From NCBI GenBank assembly GCA_963575645.1, contig OY754470.1, forward strand, positions 12,160,501 through 12,224,500: a stretch of 64,000 nucleotides of DNA. Reading direction: 5' to 3'. Positions 21,013 to 32,165 of the stretch are shown here, piece after piece (position 1 is the stretch's first letter; each line of letters starts with the position of its first letter). This stretch comes from Xanthostigma xanthostigma. Its lineage: Eukaryota; Arthropoda; Insecta; Raphidioptera; Raphidiidae. Below the pieces are notes generated by a model. It saw nothing but the letters and a program-made list of their open reading frames with translations, was not told the DNA's origin and did no database searches. The position numbers and the translations under genes are program-made.

Positions 21013-21967
21013 ATGTAAATCGAATTGCAAGATTTTTATTTATGGACAACGTAGTGAAGTTACTAAGTATGTTTAAAAAAGTTCATTGCTTTTTAAAAAA
21101 TAGAAACACACATTAGGCAGCTCAATATGTTAACCGACGGTAAAAATAGCAATGTGTAATATATAAGTAACCAAACCAAAGAATTTCGGTACTACTACTT
21201 GTTAGATGACAGTGTGAAATTTATGTCATAATTTGTTTTCTATTCTGAAAGTGTTGTTGTTTCTTCTTGTTGAAACTTTTAACTTATATTCGTGGCCGTA
21301 TTTTTTGTTGGCTTAAGAGTTTTCTTCTTGACGGTGGTCTGCATTACTCATGGATAAATGGTTTGTTTAAAATGCGCTATTCAGAAACTTATTTAAATTC
21401 CATTTTATTAAGGTGGAATAATAGCAGTGTTGTAATTAATTATTCTTAAAAGACAACATTCTCAGCTTTAAATAAGTGTAATTTCCGAATTGAAATTGAA
21501 CTCGTGTTAGATTTTAACTCAGAATAACAAGGAAATGAGAGAGGAAGGTACAAAAAACTCAAACAATTATGTGTTAAAAATAAATTGACACTCTCTACAT
21601 ATTTTGATTATTTTTTAACCTACTTAAAAAAAGAGGTTATCAATTCGTCCTGTATATTTTTTTATGTTTGTTGAGCCATAAATTTCGAGGAATTAAGCGA
21701 TTTTAAAAATTCCGACACCATTTTGTATCAGAATGTTAAACGAATTGATCTCATAGATTAAAAACAAAAACGGTTAAGTCGTTTTGAACACGTTTGAAAG
21801 AAGAAAATTTTTCATATTAAATGTTACCTAATATACCCCCAGCAGTTGTGAACCGATTTTGATGATTATTTCTCTATTTCATAGTGCATACTTTGAAGGT
21901 GGCCTCATATAATTTTTTCTTAAATTGGTACATCAGTTTTTTGATAGCTTGGTAATAATATATTAAA
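21013..21967. repeat. AT-rich DNA with old lepidopteran repeat pieces
   Basis: 21600-21850 contains AAAAAGAGGTTATCAATTCG, CCTGTATATTTTTTTATG and ACAGTTGTGAACCGATTTT-like text. I recognise this as part of a repeat common in moths and butterflies. 21013-21600 holds nothing recognisable; the 60-codon frames there are unsupported. Confidence 0.4.
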
Positions 21968-22155
21968 TGACTGACTCGACTGACTCTACTGACTCGGCTG
22001 ACTCGATTGAATCGACTGACTCGGCTGACTCGACTCGACTGACTGACTCGACTGACTGATTCGACTGACTGACTCGACTGACTGACTCGACTGACTTGGC
22101 TGACACGACTGACTCGACTCGACTGACTGACTCGACTGGCTGACTCGACTGAGAA
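21968..22155. repeat. GACTC/GACTGACTC minisatellite
   Basis: About 190 bp of degenerate units built from GACTC and GACTGACTCGACTGACTC. All three minus frames stay open and read as Ser/Arg/Val/Gln repeats (VSRVSQSS and similar), which is why three overlapping frames appear. This is low-complexity DNA rather than a protein gene. A (CA)n/(TG)n patch follows at 22163-22195. Confidence 0.9.
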
Positions 22156-22552
22156 GCAACGAGTGTACAGTGTGTGCGCGCACACACACACACAAGGAAG
22201 TTGAGGGCGGTGGCATAGAGAGGGTATAAGAGAGAGTGATCAAAATTAAAATAGAAAATTAAACCTCCTTCAAAAAAAGCCACTAAAAATCGAAAATACT
22301 AAAATTTTGAGGTCGTCAGTAACTTTTTTTTGAAGCAGGTTTAATTTTTTTGAGTAAACACGGAAAAAAAGACGAGAGGTGTCGTGGAACACCCGGTTGG
22401 AACAAAGACTGTTCTTTTCGCTATTTATTTGTTTTATATAATTTTTTTACTAATTTGTCTGATAAATTATTCGAAAATTTTATTTATAATATAATATGAT
22501 TATTGAACAAAAATTAATCGTGTGATTTGCAACTCCAAAAAAAAATAACATT
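22156..22552. other. AT-rich DNA with a small foldback
   Basis: 22262-22352 has inverted CCTCCTTCAAAAAAAGCC / TTTTTTTGAAGCAGGTT ends around a short loop, similar in style to the hairpin at 25338-25543. Otherwise nothing. Confidence 0.4.
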
Positions 22553-22623
22553 TGCGCGCATCGGGAATCGAACCCGGGACACCCGCATGGCAGATGAGTA
22601 TTCTACCACTGAAGCATTGACCT
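22553..22623 (-). pseudogene. tRNA-Gly(GCC) pseudogene
   Basis: The complementary strand has TTCAGTGGTAGAATACTC, an anticodon loop CTGCCAT (GCC) and GGGTTCGATTCCC, i.e. the tRNA-Gly(GCC) order. The acceptor ends (AGGTCAA and TGCGCGC) do not pair, and the anticodon and T stems each carry a mismatch. An A/B-box promoter could still be recognised, but a functional tRNA is unlikely. Confidence 0.75.
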
Positions 22624-25337
22624 TGCATAGATATCGCTATTTATATAGGTTTAATAACAAATCGTGAAGTTACAAGGCGTTGCATCGGTCCATTTGTTCA
22701 CAAGATATCGTAAACGCAAAATTCGTAAGAAAGTGATTGTTTTTTAACTCAAAGAGCTAAAAAGTAAACTTATAGGTATTTTATATATTTTTGAGCTTTT
22801 TGAACTCGAAAATAGAGGGAAGTTTCAGTGATAGCCTGCAAGGTCAAACTTCTTTTCAAATTTTTTTTCTAGCCCTCTCCATTAATATCTATAACGTCCC
22901 ATACATCGGTCCAAAAAAACTGAAAATTGTTAAAAACATTTAAAAATTCATTCTTAATCTTGTGGAAGTATCGTCCCAACAGTATTTATCTTGCCTTTTA
23001 GAAATCAGATTTTGAATGTCTCGATCGCGTTTGAAGCTCTAAAATCTAAATCCAAACAGAAGTCCTTGTCACGCAACACTATTCTTAATAATGAGCATTG
23101 TGTGGTATATAAATATAATTTTCTTTACTGCGAAACAACAGAGATAAAATGCAACTAATTATAAATAATTTGGACTGTAAAAGAGAGCGCTTTGCTCTAA
23201 ACTTGGGTTGTAATATAGCGGGCGAATGAATTACTTTAATGTTATTTAAATTAATCTTTCTTGTTCTACAACGGCACAAAAGACTTTAAGAACTTGTTAT
23301 TTACAACACATAAAAACACTTTAATGTGTGTTAATTGGGTAATTTATTCAATGTATTTCATTGTCTTTCGCCTCACTTCCTAGAATTTGTTTTCAGTTTT
23401 TTTTTTTTATTTATCCCAATTTTCAATAGTTTGTTTTGCTTTACAGTATACCTATAAAATCTAAAAGAAATAAGATTTTTCAAAATCGTTAATTGATGTA
23501 AGTTACGAAGTAGTAATAGCGACAACAGATACCAATCAGATACGTGATCTTAAAAAGAAGCGTGATTTAAAGATTTTAGAAACGAGCATCAAAATAACAA
23601 TGCGTTTTCCAAATTGGGCATTTGAATTTAAAAAAATTGTGATTCTCTAGTTTTTTTTTTAACTATCACAAATAATATCGAATACCGAAAAGTAATAACA
23701 TTTTAAACTCATAGATAATTATAAACAAATTAATTAAAATGTATAAAACTTTATAAAATATCACTTGACTATAGGCTGTGTGCACGAAGCCTACTAGTGC
23801 GAGCGCCGCTAGTGAGTAATAGAGAATTATTGAACTCAATTTTTGTGGAAATCGCGACATGTTTCTATGGTGATAAGTCAAAAACTTTAGTTGGCCATGA
23901 TGGTTAAAAAAAATGTAATAAGGAAAACTGATGTTTATTTGTTTACACTGACAGCGGAACGTCAAATTAGGACGCCAATGGTCTTTATTTTACTTTAAAT
24001 CGCCATCAGCGCAATAGCCCGGAACACAACAAGCATTTCCAGATCGATTAGTTTTCCTGTTTTCTTTGTAACTAAATACCTACTTCATAAAATTATAACT
24101 ATTTTCACTTTTAATAAACATTGCTCACTGACATACGGAAAATTTGAGTTTGAAGTTTCCGCTAGTGCTCACCACAAACGCTCGCATAGAAAAATTTGTA
24201 ACTCCGCCCTCTGCAAATAGCCCATAAAACATACTACGAATGTTTGTGACGTAGTTATGTTAAAAGTTGTGTATTATTACAATGCAACCATGGATACAAA
24301 CACCATTAAGACATTATGACGTCACACGCGTTTTGGCGCGTTATCCAAACTAAAATTTGACAATTATTTTCAAATTAAATATAACTTTTCAATTAAGAAG
24401 TGAAAAAATAAATTAAAAGTAGTTTCGCTATAAAAATTCTATCTAATTTTTCTATTTATGAAAAAAAAAATTCGTTCAAAAACCTAATTGATTTTTAGTT
24501 TAATAACATTTTGTGGCATAGTAATAGAATTTTGTAATTTATAAATTCAATTTGTACATTGAAAGAGATTCGAAGACAAACAACATATTTGAGACATAAA
24601 AATTCGGTAACATTTGTCGCGTAAATTATTTCACGTGAGTTGTTTCGAGCCACGCGGCGTTGAAGTATAAAACAATTTCAAGCTAATTCGACAAATAAAC
24701 ATATAAATCACATGTTAGATATATTGAGCCACTTATTTTAATGGAATGCCCACTCATTTATCACTCGCTTGTTGGAGGAGGGGTTGGCAGTACTGATTCT
24801 CCTCTTTAAGTTGAGAACACAAGGAAGCAGTTAGATATTTGAACTTCCTTCAGAATGAATATTATTAATTAACGTCCCCAAAACGCAGTCAGATTTGAAT
24901 TATTAATAATGAAAAAATTATTAATTAAATTTTTAATTTAAAAAAATGTAGGTACTGACTTTAAAGGATCATCAATATGAAAAAATGTATCGGAACTTGA
25001 CTTAGAAGCTTCTAACTTCAAGTTCTAGCAGTGATTTTCAATAATAATATATTCTTATGTACATTTATGGCCATTATTAAGTTATAACATTTTTAATTGT
25101 TAATAATGTTATAGTTATCATTTTTTATCAGGAAATAATTATTCATTTGAAGAAGTAAATGTATATACAGTGCGATTGATTTCAATCAGCGAATCGATTT
25201 TACATGTTTTTCTACATATTATTATGGCATTGAATGCAAGTTATTTCAAATAGTAAGCTTAGTGGCTTAGTTACAGCAGTAGCCTAGTCAAGAAGTGAGT
25301 TTCATGAGAAAAATAGATAGAGAAGTATATATGTAAA
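22624..25337. other. Long AT-rich stretch, nothing firmly recognised
   Basis: 2.7 kb without a supported feature. 23770-24350 is slightly GC-richer (GCGAGCGCCGCTAGTGAG, then TGACGTCACACGCG at 24318) and resembles 30680-30740, so it may be an old repeat. The 99-codon minus frame at 23666-23965 is hydrophobic but unrecognised. Confidence 0.4.
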
Positions 25338-25543
25338 TATTTTTAACAAAAAAATTGAACAGACTTCAAAAAAGGCACTAAAAAGTAAAAAATAATTGCG
25401 TATTGAAATGTTTTGGAGTCGGTGTAGTTCTCGGAATAGATTTCATTTTGACTGACACCGACTCCAAAACATTTCAATACGCAATTATTTTTTACTTTTT
25501 AGTACCTTTTTTGAAGTCGGTTCAATTTTTTTGTTAAAAATAT
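25338..25543. repeat. Hairpin repeat of the 'GAAGTCGGTT' family
   Basis: Arms of about 90 bp (25338-25427 and 25455-25543) are near-perfect complements. Both include TAAAAAGTAAAAAATAATTG and ATTTCAATACGCAATT, and they enclose a 27-bp loop. The arms end in TTGAAGTCGGTTCAATTTTT, a motif I recognise from lepidopteran repeats. Transcripts would fold into a long double strand. Confidence 0.8.
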
Positions 25544-25840
25544 TTTATTTTTCTCTTTTTAGTGTTAATCTAACACTAAAAATCGGTGAACATACATAAA
25601 AAAACATTATGCATGCCTTTGAAATTTGAGAGTTTCCCTCGATTTCTCCGGGATCCACCATCAGATCCTGACTTGGTTCCGATGGGACCACCTCGGAAGT
25701 GCACTCTTTCGAATAAAAAAAAATTTTTGAAAATCGGTTCATAATTGACGGAGAAATCGATGAACATACATAAAAAAAAAAAAAATATACAGACGAACAT
25801 AGAACCTCCTCCTTTTTGTTGAAGTCGGTTAAAAAGAGCT
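25544..25840 (-). repeat. Lepidopteran 'AGGAGGAGGTTC' repeat
   Basis: On the minus strand it begins TTTAACCGACTTCAACAAAA (complement of 25812-25832) and AGGAGGAGGTTCTATG, then contains TCCCGGAGAAATCGAGGGAA, CAATTATGAACCGATTTTCA and a GGTCCCATCGGAACCAAGTC block. The two overlapping minus-strand frames here are repeat by-products. Confidence 0.65.
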
Positions 25841-26529
25841 CAATGAAGCAAAAAATTTATAGGCCAATTATTTTTTTGTTGTTTTCAATGGAGATAGTTT
25901 TTCTAAAAATATATTTAGTTAACAATAGCTCCAGTTTTTTAAAAATAAAAAAAATTAACGAAAGTTAATTCTTTCAAGTGTTAAGATGACACTATAATTT
26001 ATTCAACTTTCTAAATTGTTTTTTAATACTATAAAAAATTGATTTTATGTATTGTACTCTATAAACAGGGCGTTGCGCTCGAGCTGTAACGGCCGCGCAG
26101 AACTCTATTTTCAACGTTAAATTAAAACTATATAATATAATAGAGATAAAGTACCGGGAGTGGGACATTTTCTCCTCTTTAAGAATCTTTTTTCAATTTC
26201 TGCTATCGCATGTTATACTTTTTGAGAAACTGCCAAAAATCTGAGGGACTTTTTTTTCTTTTCGTTTTTTGTTAAGTAGAAATGCAATTTTTGTCGGCGA
26301 AAAAAATAAAAAACACGTTTTTCGGAATATTTTTCGGAATCGAGCTCATATTTTTTGAAGACTTGGATCTATTTTTCTCATGAAACTCACTTTTTGACTA
26401 AGCTACAGGCAAAATACGACTTTTACTGACACCACCATGCACTTTGAACATATCGAATGGGCGCTTCCAGCTAATGCTTAGGTCGCGTCTAAAAACTGTA
26501 TTCTTACGTTCTGAACCCAGTTCACCATC
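25841..26529. other. Intergenic DNA, nothing firmly recognised
   Basis: 26140-26400 (AGTACCGGGAGTGGGACATT onward) is compositionally similar to 20390-20660 but no clear shared motif was found. No gene. Confidence 0.4.
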
Positions 26530-26909
26530 AGCCGGGTTCAGACCAACCGAGCACGGCTTGCAAGCTACACTCGGACTTCCGGCTCGCGAGCCGTGGCACC
26601 CGAGGCAAATTTGCAAATTTGAAAGTTTTCGAGCGAGCCTCGCGAGCCAAGATGAATCAGTTTGAGCATTTAGTTTCTCTCCGTATACGATGATTTTAAT
26701 TTTGCACTGGCTCGCGAGCGTTGTTCACACCGCGCGAGCAGCTCAGACTGAGGCGCCTTTGAGCATCGGCAAAAACCGACAAAGTTAGGCTCGCGGTCGA
26801 GCGGCGTTCGGTCGAGGCAACGTGTTCCCGATGCTGCCCGAGCCACGTCCACACGGGCCGAGGCATTGGCTCGCAAGGCTGCCGTGCTCGGTCGGTCTGA
26901 ACGCGGCTA
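26530..26909. mobile_element. GC-rich MITE
   Basis: Inverted ends: GGGTTCAGACCAACCGAGCA at left (from about 26534) and, on the complementary strand at right, GCGTTCAGACCGACCGAGCA (to about 26906). The interior is strongly GC-rich (GGCTCGCGAGCC motifs) compared with flanking DNA. This leaves open frames on both strands (26398-26914) that are not credible genes. Its right end is abutted by the hAT at 26915. Confidence 0.65.
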
Positions 26910-26914
26910 TCCAT

Positions 26915-27544
26915 TAGTGATGTCGATTATCGTTACTTTTAAGTATTCGTTACTACTCGGTACTTTGGTATTAAGTAATCATTTCAACTACTCGTTACTT
27001 TGATTACTTAGGTTACACACTAGTGATGTCGATTATCGTTACTTTTATGTATTCGTTACTACTATGGGTACTTGGGATTTGGGTAATCATTGGGTAATCA
27101 TTTCAACTACTGGTTACTTTGATTACTTAAGTTACATATATAAAATGCAGTACGTAGTGTCTGAACCAACAAATAATTAATTATTGCGTATAAAAACGTA
27201 CTGAATAAAATAAATAACGACATGTCAACATATCAACAATACAATAATAGGTACACAATTAATTTTGCTAAGGGCTATTGATATCGGCGGTATATTTATA
27301 TTATACGTATCAGTGGCTCCTTTGTAGTGCTCCGAAATCTTAAGGTTCGCAGGAACTCAATGAATATCCTTATACTCGCATAATAAAATACTCAATAGTA
27401 ATCAATAATCAATAGTAATCAATAATCAATAGTAATCATTCAAGTAAAAGTAACGATTTACTTTTCAAATCGGTAATCGTTACTTCGGGTATTCTAGAGT
27501 AACGAGTAGTTTCGTATCGTATCGTTACTTTGTCGACATCTCTA
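26915..27544. mobile_element. hAT-type MITE with perfect 8-bp TSD
   Basis: Left end TAGTGATGTCGATTATCGTT; right end on the complementary strand TAGAGATGTCGACAAAGTAA. Identical 8-bp duplications CTATCCAT at 26907-26914 and 27545-27552. The left terminal 100 bp is repeated at 27021 (TAGTGATGTCGATTATCGTT again), so the left end is tandemly duplicated. Many GTTACT/AGTAAC motifs. No transposase. Confidence 0.88.
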
Positions 27545-27552
27545 CTATCCAT

Positions 27553-28254
27553 TTATGTAAAAACGGAAAAATCACTTAAACAGTATATTTTTTAGCGTTT
27601 AACAAAATCATGGATCCACATGGATTTAAGCGCGTTTCAAGTTCTGACAATGCTTGAAGGATTTTGAACTAATACAGTGATATTTTCTTATACAAAGCTT
27701 TACCATTTCAACTCCACAAATGGGAGTACTATTTGCATTGTAATGGTGAGTCTGACCATAAGTATAGCCCTTAAATCCCTGCATCTCGCCACTCTTGTTA
27801 TATAGACATAATTTATGAGAAACGGAACTAGTTATTTCAATTTGAATCGAGTCTGGAAGCTCACTGGAACGTGCACAAGGGCGCAAAACCTACAGTCGAT
27901 CGGTGCGTTTTGCATTGACGAATATTACAAAGATATTTTTAATTATGTTAATTTTTTTAACATTTTTATAAAATATCGTTTTATACAAGGAATAAATCTA
28001 TAACATATCTGTATAGGCAATTTTCTCAAGTCGAAAACTACTATTGCAAACATATAAACCTTTTTAACTTCTAAACGAATCTTACAGACTTTGTTTGAGC
28101 TTAATTCTATTTAGCCTAAATTATTAAAAATTATTTTTTTCCTTTTTAGAAAGTTTCTTTAAAAAGTTTTTGTTACTAATATCATGTTATTTTGTTCCTT
28201 TCACTCTTTCGAAATTTTTACCAAAACATTATTTTATTAAAATTAATAGATTTT
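27553..28254. other. AT-rich intergenic DNA, one weak frame
   Basis: A minus-strand frame at 27626-27886 has GYTYGQTHHYN and LCIRKYHC. This faintly recalls a FLYWCH-type zinc finger but lacks the tryptophan and histidine pair. Not called as a gene. Nothing else is recognised. Confidence 0.35.
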
Positions 28255-30068
28255 TGACGTGATAACGTCTTATAAATTGATGAAACACCGCCAGCACACA
28301 CGAAAGAGAGTAACGTTACGCAAGCGAGAGCGCGATATAAGCGATAGAGATGCACGATCGGCCCAAGCGTCGGCTTGTGCGCATTTCTCCCTCTTCTCGC
28401 GTGACGTCAGAGAGTAGTGTGCGTTCAACATTTTTTTCGGCTGTTCCAGCGAAAGCTACATCTGACAGATGGCCTCTGTTTTATAAACCGTGGAAATTAA
28501 GACTTAAAATCAAGATATCTAATAAAAATGTCATAAATTATCGAATTTTTAAAGCAATTTTTCAGATAATACATCGTTATTTGTCAATTGATAGTTTGTA
28601 CACAAACGCAGCTACATTTTGTATCAAAAACAAATCTTGGGAGATATCTGCATTTCATAACAGCAGATAAAGTATACGGTTTGTTAACAAATATATAATA
28701 TATATACATTCTTTTAAATGTCTTTTATAATTGCTTAAAAATATGTATTTTGCTTTGGTTGATCAAATTATTAGTCGGTAAAAATATAGTTTGACAGCTA
28801 CTAAAATTTAGGTTATGTATTATTAAATATGATATTCGAGCGGAATACGTTATCACGTAAAACTATCGTCCGTAAACCAATTTTACAGACAACCAATTTT
28901 TTTTAATTCTAAAAACGATTGAATTATAAGTAATGTCATAAGTATATGTATATATGTTTAGAAAATTTCAAATCGATCGGATATATGGCGTCCGCCATAT
29001 TGGATTTATGCATTGTCACCGGACTTTATATACGTGTGCAATGTTTCAAAACTTTAGGTAAATTAGAGCTAAATTTTTATTGAAAAGGACCACGCACAAA
29101 CCTTATGGGATTCTCTTCTCGGTTAAATTGGTCGAAAATGATTTTATTTTAGAGTTAAGAGGTCGTTAAAAAAGTGTCCATGGCACATAGCCTAAAATTC
29201 AATAGATTTTTAGCTACATATATCTTTAGCGAGATTTTAGATATAGGGATATCCATTGAATTCACAATCATAAAAAATCCTAAGCTCTAGAAATATGTTT
29301 TCGAGTGCGCTCAATCCGAATATTACAACATTATTATTTTATACAGGGTGCCAACTTCCAACATTACCGAGTTTTCGACTATTTTTCTATTTCTAAAAGA
29401 AAAAATTGGTTGTCTGTAAAGTCGGTTTACGGACGATAGTTTTACGTGATAACGTATTCCGTAATACATAACCTAAACCTCCCAAAATTTGGTTTCAATC
29501 CGCTTATCCTTGGTGTCGGAATGATAAGAAATGTCAAAAGTGACGTTTGCAACTGTCAAAGTATTATGTTCTAATAATAATTAGTTATTCCAATACTTAA
29601 CTTAGAAGGCGTTGCATTTCACAAAATACTAATGTCAAAAAATTGAATTAAACATTAGAAATGCAGCCGTTTTCATGTTAAGACAAGACATACGTTATCT
29701 TCTAATTTCCATGTACGGCAAACAAAGACGACCGACCGCGTCGCGCCATGCATTAGACAACATTGCATTTATACAGCTATTTTTCTATATAAATTTGTAT
29801 AAAAAAACTGTTTAGGCAAATTCTGTTATACGAAATCTATGTAAAATGTTCTCCTCTTTCGTTTAAGACTGGTTTCAAACCGATCTGATTTAAATTGAGC
29901 GAGAAATTAGCAAAAAGCACGCACAGGGTCAGGCGGAACGTTACGCGTTACGCGTTACGAACGTTAGGAACGTTACGACCGTTACACTTTTTCGTGCATG
30001 CAGCCGGTGTTTTATCAATTTATAAGATTGGTGATTCATCAATTTATAAGACGTTATCACGTCAAAAA
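28255..30068. mobile_element. Compound inverted-repeat element (GATAACGTC family)
   Basis: Outer ends are inverted: GACGTGATAACGTCTTATAA (28257) with ATTGATGAAACACCG, and CAATTTATAAGACGTTATCA then CGTCAAAA (to about 30066). Inside, a second inverted pair of about 55 bp lies at 28838-28893 and 29405-29463 (GGAATACGTTATCACGTAAA / complement, plus CTATCGTCCGTAAACC). Segment 28258-28425 matches 56745-56900 on the opposite strand. A 'CCCAAAATTTGG' repeat copy (29478-29900) is included. Probably several elements stacked together. Confidence 0.5.
29478..29905 (+). repeat. Copy of 'GGCCTCTTCATATTTGC' repeat
   Basis: CTCCCAAAATTTGGTTTCAA, AATGTCAAAAGTGACGTTTG, AGAAGGCGTTGCATTTC, and CTGTTATACGAAATCTATGT with CTCCTCTTTCGTTTAAGAC recur in the same order at 46140-46620. 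No coding capacity. Confidence 0.7.
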
Positions 30069-31034
30069 CACAAAAGTTGAACATGGAACATGTTTGTGAG
30101 TTCAATATCTAAAGTCTAAAATCTCGCTAAACATATCTGTAGCTAAAAACCTATTGGTTTTTAAGCTATGCGCGCATGGACACTTTTTCTTAGTGACCTT
30201 TAAACTATAAAATAAAACTATTTTCTGTCAATTTAAGCGAGAACCAAATCCCATAGGGTTTAAATAAAATAAATAGTTTTTAAAACCCTTCTAAACAGAA
30301 TGCAGCTACATTGTGCACAATAGAGTTATTGACAAAATTTCAAAAAGTATTTAAAATTAAAGAATAAAGGTATATGTACCCGTAAAAAATATTTTTTCTC
30401 ATAAATATAACAGATTTGACTCATTATTAGTTGTTTTTTATTTTGACTTTAAATTCTGCGCCTAAACGTCAATTGACCTTGACAGCCATGTTTACTGATT
30501 GCCTACGTCACAGTAGGCAATCAGTAAACACTAATCAAGCGGGTACAACGTGACATATAGCATTATAACCAACAAAGTGTTGCATTTAATATGATTGACA
30601 GAGTACAATGAATACACCAGAGAACATACACTGAACAGAGATAACGAATACGCATGGCAGTCAGTGGCACACAGCTACCGGCCATGTTGACTGATTAATG
30701 ACGTCACGCGCTGTGATTGGTGTTTGAAATCACGTGACACATAGGTTAAAAATCGTGATTTTATTTATTTATTTTAATATATTTAACGCACTTATTTAAT
30801 AAAAATATGAATTCTAAACGATATTTTAGACCATAAACTTTCATTATAACACAGTTTTATATTTAATTTTAATCACTGTCAATAACCCTATTTAAACATA
30901 CAATATGACTGGTTAGAATTGAGAAAGAAGAACGCAAGATGGCGTTTACTGTGAGGTAATTAAGAAGTGTGCGATGATCAACGGCGCGGCAGGTTAAAGC
31001 TGCACACCGTAACCTTCTGCCTCATGCTCTGTGT
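30069..31034. other. Intergenic DNA with inverted match and hairpin
   Basis: 30095-30270 (AAAATCTCGCTAAACATATC, GAGAACCAAATCCCATAGGG) is an inverted, diverged copy of 29085-29245. A perfect 18-bp-arm hairpin with a 6-bp loop lies at 30489-30530 (TGTTTACTGATTGCCTAC). A GC-richer stretch at 30640-30740 (GACGTCACGCGCTGTGATTG) is unidentified. Confidence 0.45.
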
Positions 31035-31285
31035 TTAGTGCGCCTTAACGAGCAGCGTGGAGCGATTCATTAATCCTACGAGGGCCTTTATTAAAAGAAT
31101 TGAAGAGTTATGGGCGGATCTGAACGGCCCCTGCCTTACGCCTTGTTCAAAAGCACTGTACACATCGTCTGCCGTTAGATTAGAACCAGCACAATTGTCT
31201 AATATAGCATTGTTAGTAAGCGTCGACTCTGGAGAATTTTTAAAGTACAACTTTCCCCATAGATTATAGACGCTCGAGAACTGAG
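31035..31285 (-). other. Exon-like open frame, unidentified
   Basis: A minus-strand frame runs from a pyrimidine-rich CTCTGTTTATCTCAG acceptor-like site (about 31283) through LWGKLYFKNSPESTLTNNAI and LTADDVYSAFEQGVRQGPFR to a stop near 31035. Its composition is balanced (Ala, Gly, Asp, Ser) and unlike the Lys/Asn/Ile-rich chance frames around it, and codon GC is raised. There is no ATG at the start. GTTAAG near 31048 could be a donor, which would make it an internal exon. I recognise no family. The opposite strand is also open (31057-31269), so coding is not proven. Confidence 0.35.
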
Positions 31286-31328
31286 ATAAACAGAGTCCTT
31301 CTCAAAATCGTGCAGTATATTTTTTAAA

Positions 31329-32165
31329 TAGTAATAATAATAATAATAATAATAATTTTATTACTCCAAGAACATACATACTACAATGTATAGGAGAAGT
31401 CATCGTTTACAAAAAACATTTAAATAATATAAAATTTACCTATTAAACAAATCACTTAAAGAATAAAAGCTCTAAACTCAAAAAAGCTCTAAGTCTCTTT
31501 TTAAAGTGATGAACGTTCGGTGCGTTTTTAATATCATCTGGAATGGTGTTGAATATTTTACTACAACAGTACATTGGGCTTTTTTGATATAATGTTAATT
31601 TTGGCGTATTAGACACTAAATTATGTTTGTGTCTTGTGAGGTACTGGTGATTATGTTCCGAAAATAAATTATAGTTGTTCCAAACGAAGATGCCAGACTT
31701 ATAGATGTAAATAGAAGGAACTGTCAACAGTTTATTATTTGCAAATACATTGCGACAGGTGTCACGTGGCTTAATATTTAAGATGATCCTCAGTGCTTTC
31801 TTTTGTAAAATAAAAATTCTGTCCGCATACGAAGAGTTACCCCACATTAGTATACCATAATTTATATGAGAATAGATGGACGCAAAATAATAAGTAAGGA
31901 GAGTTTGTCTGCCAACAATGGATGATAGTCTCCTGAGGGCAAAAATTGACCTTGATATTTTGTTGCTACAAATTTCAATATGATAAGACCAGTCGAGATT
32001 TGAATTAATTGTTAAGCCTAAGAAACCAAAAGTGTCAGTATTATTAATAAGGTGATCATTGATGACAATTGCTGGTTCGACGGTACTTCGTGCTTGCTTG
32101 GTATAAAATAACATAGATACAGTTTTGTTTAAGTTTAGTTGTAGTCTGTTACGAACACTCTAATC
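31329..32165 (-). pseudogene. CR1/Jockey-type retrotransposon 3' half, best preserved
   Basis: An uninterrupted minus-strand frame (31452-32165) encodes the C-terminal part of a CR1/Jockey-group reverse transcriptase polyprotein. It has LNLNKTVSMLFYTK, FGFLGLTINSNLDWSYHI, INYGILMWGNSSYADRIF, QKKALRIILNIKPRDTCRNV, HQYLTRHKHNLV and CCSKIFNTIPDDIKNAPNV before the stop. These are thumb and post-RT segments; the FADD catalytic box is upstream and lost. The 3' UTR ends in (TAA)n at 31329-31352 (plus strand), a typical non-LTR tail. Truncated 5' at about 32165. Lack of stops suggests a fairly young copy. Confidence 0.85.

Noticed and set aside
21874-22283. Three overlapping minus frames of Ser/Arg/Val/Gln repeats
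   Set aside because: They are different reading frames of the GACTC minisatellite, not an SR-type protein.
23666-23965. 99-codon hydrophobic minus frame, possible membrane protein
   Set aside because: Hydrophobicity is expected from TTT/ATT/TTA-rich DNA. No acceptor, donor or motif support.
26398-26914. Overlapping frames on both strands in GC-rich DNA
   Set aside because: The region is a GC-rich MITE with inverted ends; few stops arise from base composition.
27626-27886. Possible FLYWCH-type zinc finger (GYTYGQTHHYN ... LCIRKYHC)
   Set aside because: The diagnostic W.C and final H.H positions are absent and no transposon context was found. The similarity is too weak.
31035-31285. Continuation of the neighbouring retrotransposon
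   Set aside because: The (TAA)n tail at 31329 marks the 3' end of that element, and the frame lies beyond it with no RT-like motif.
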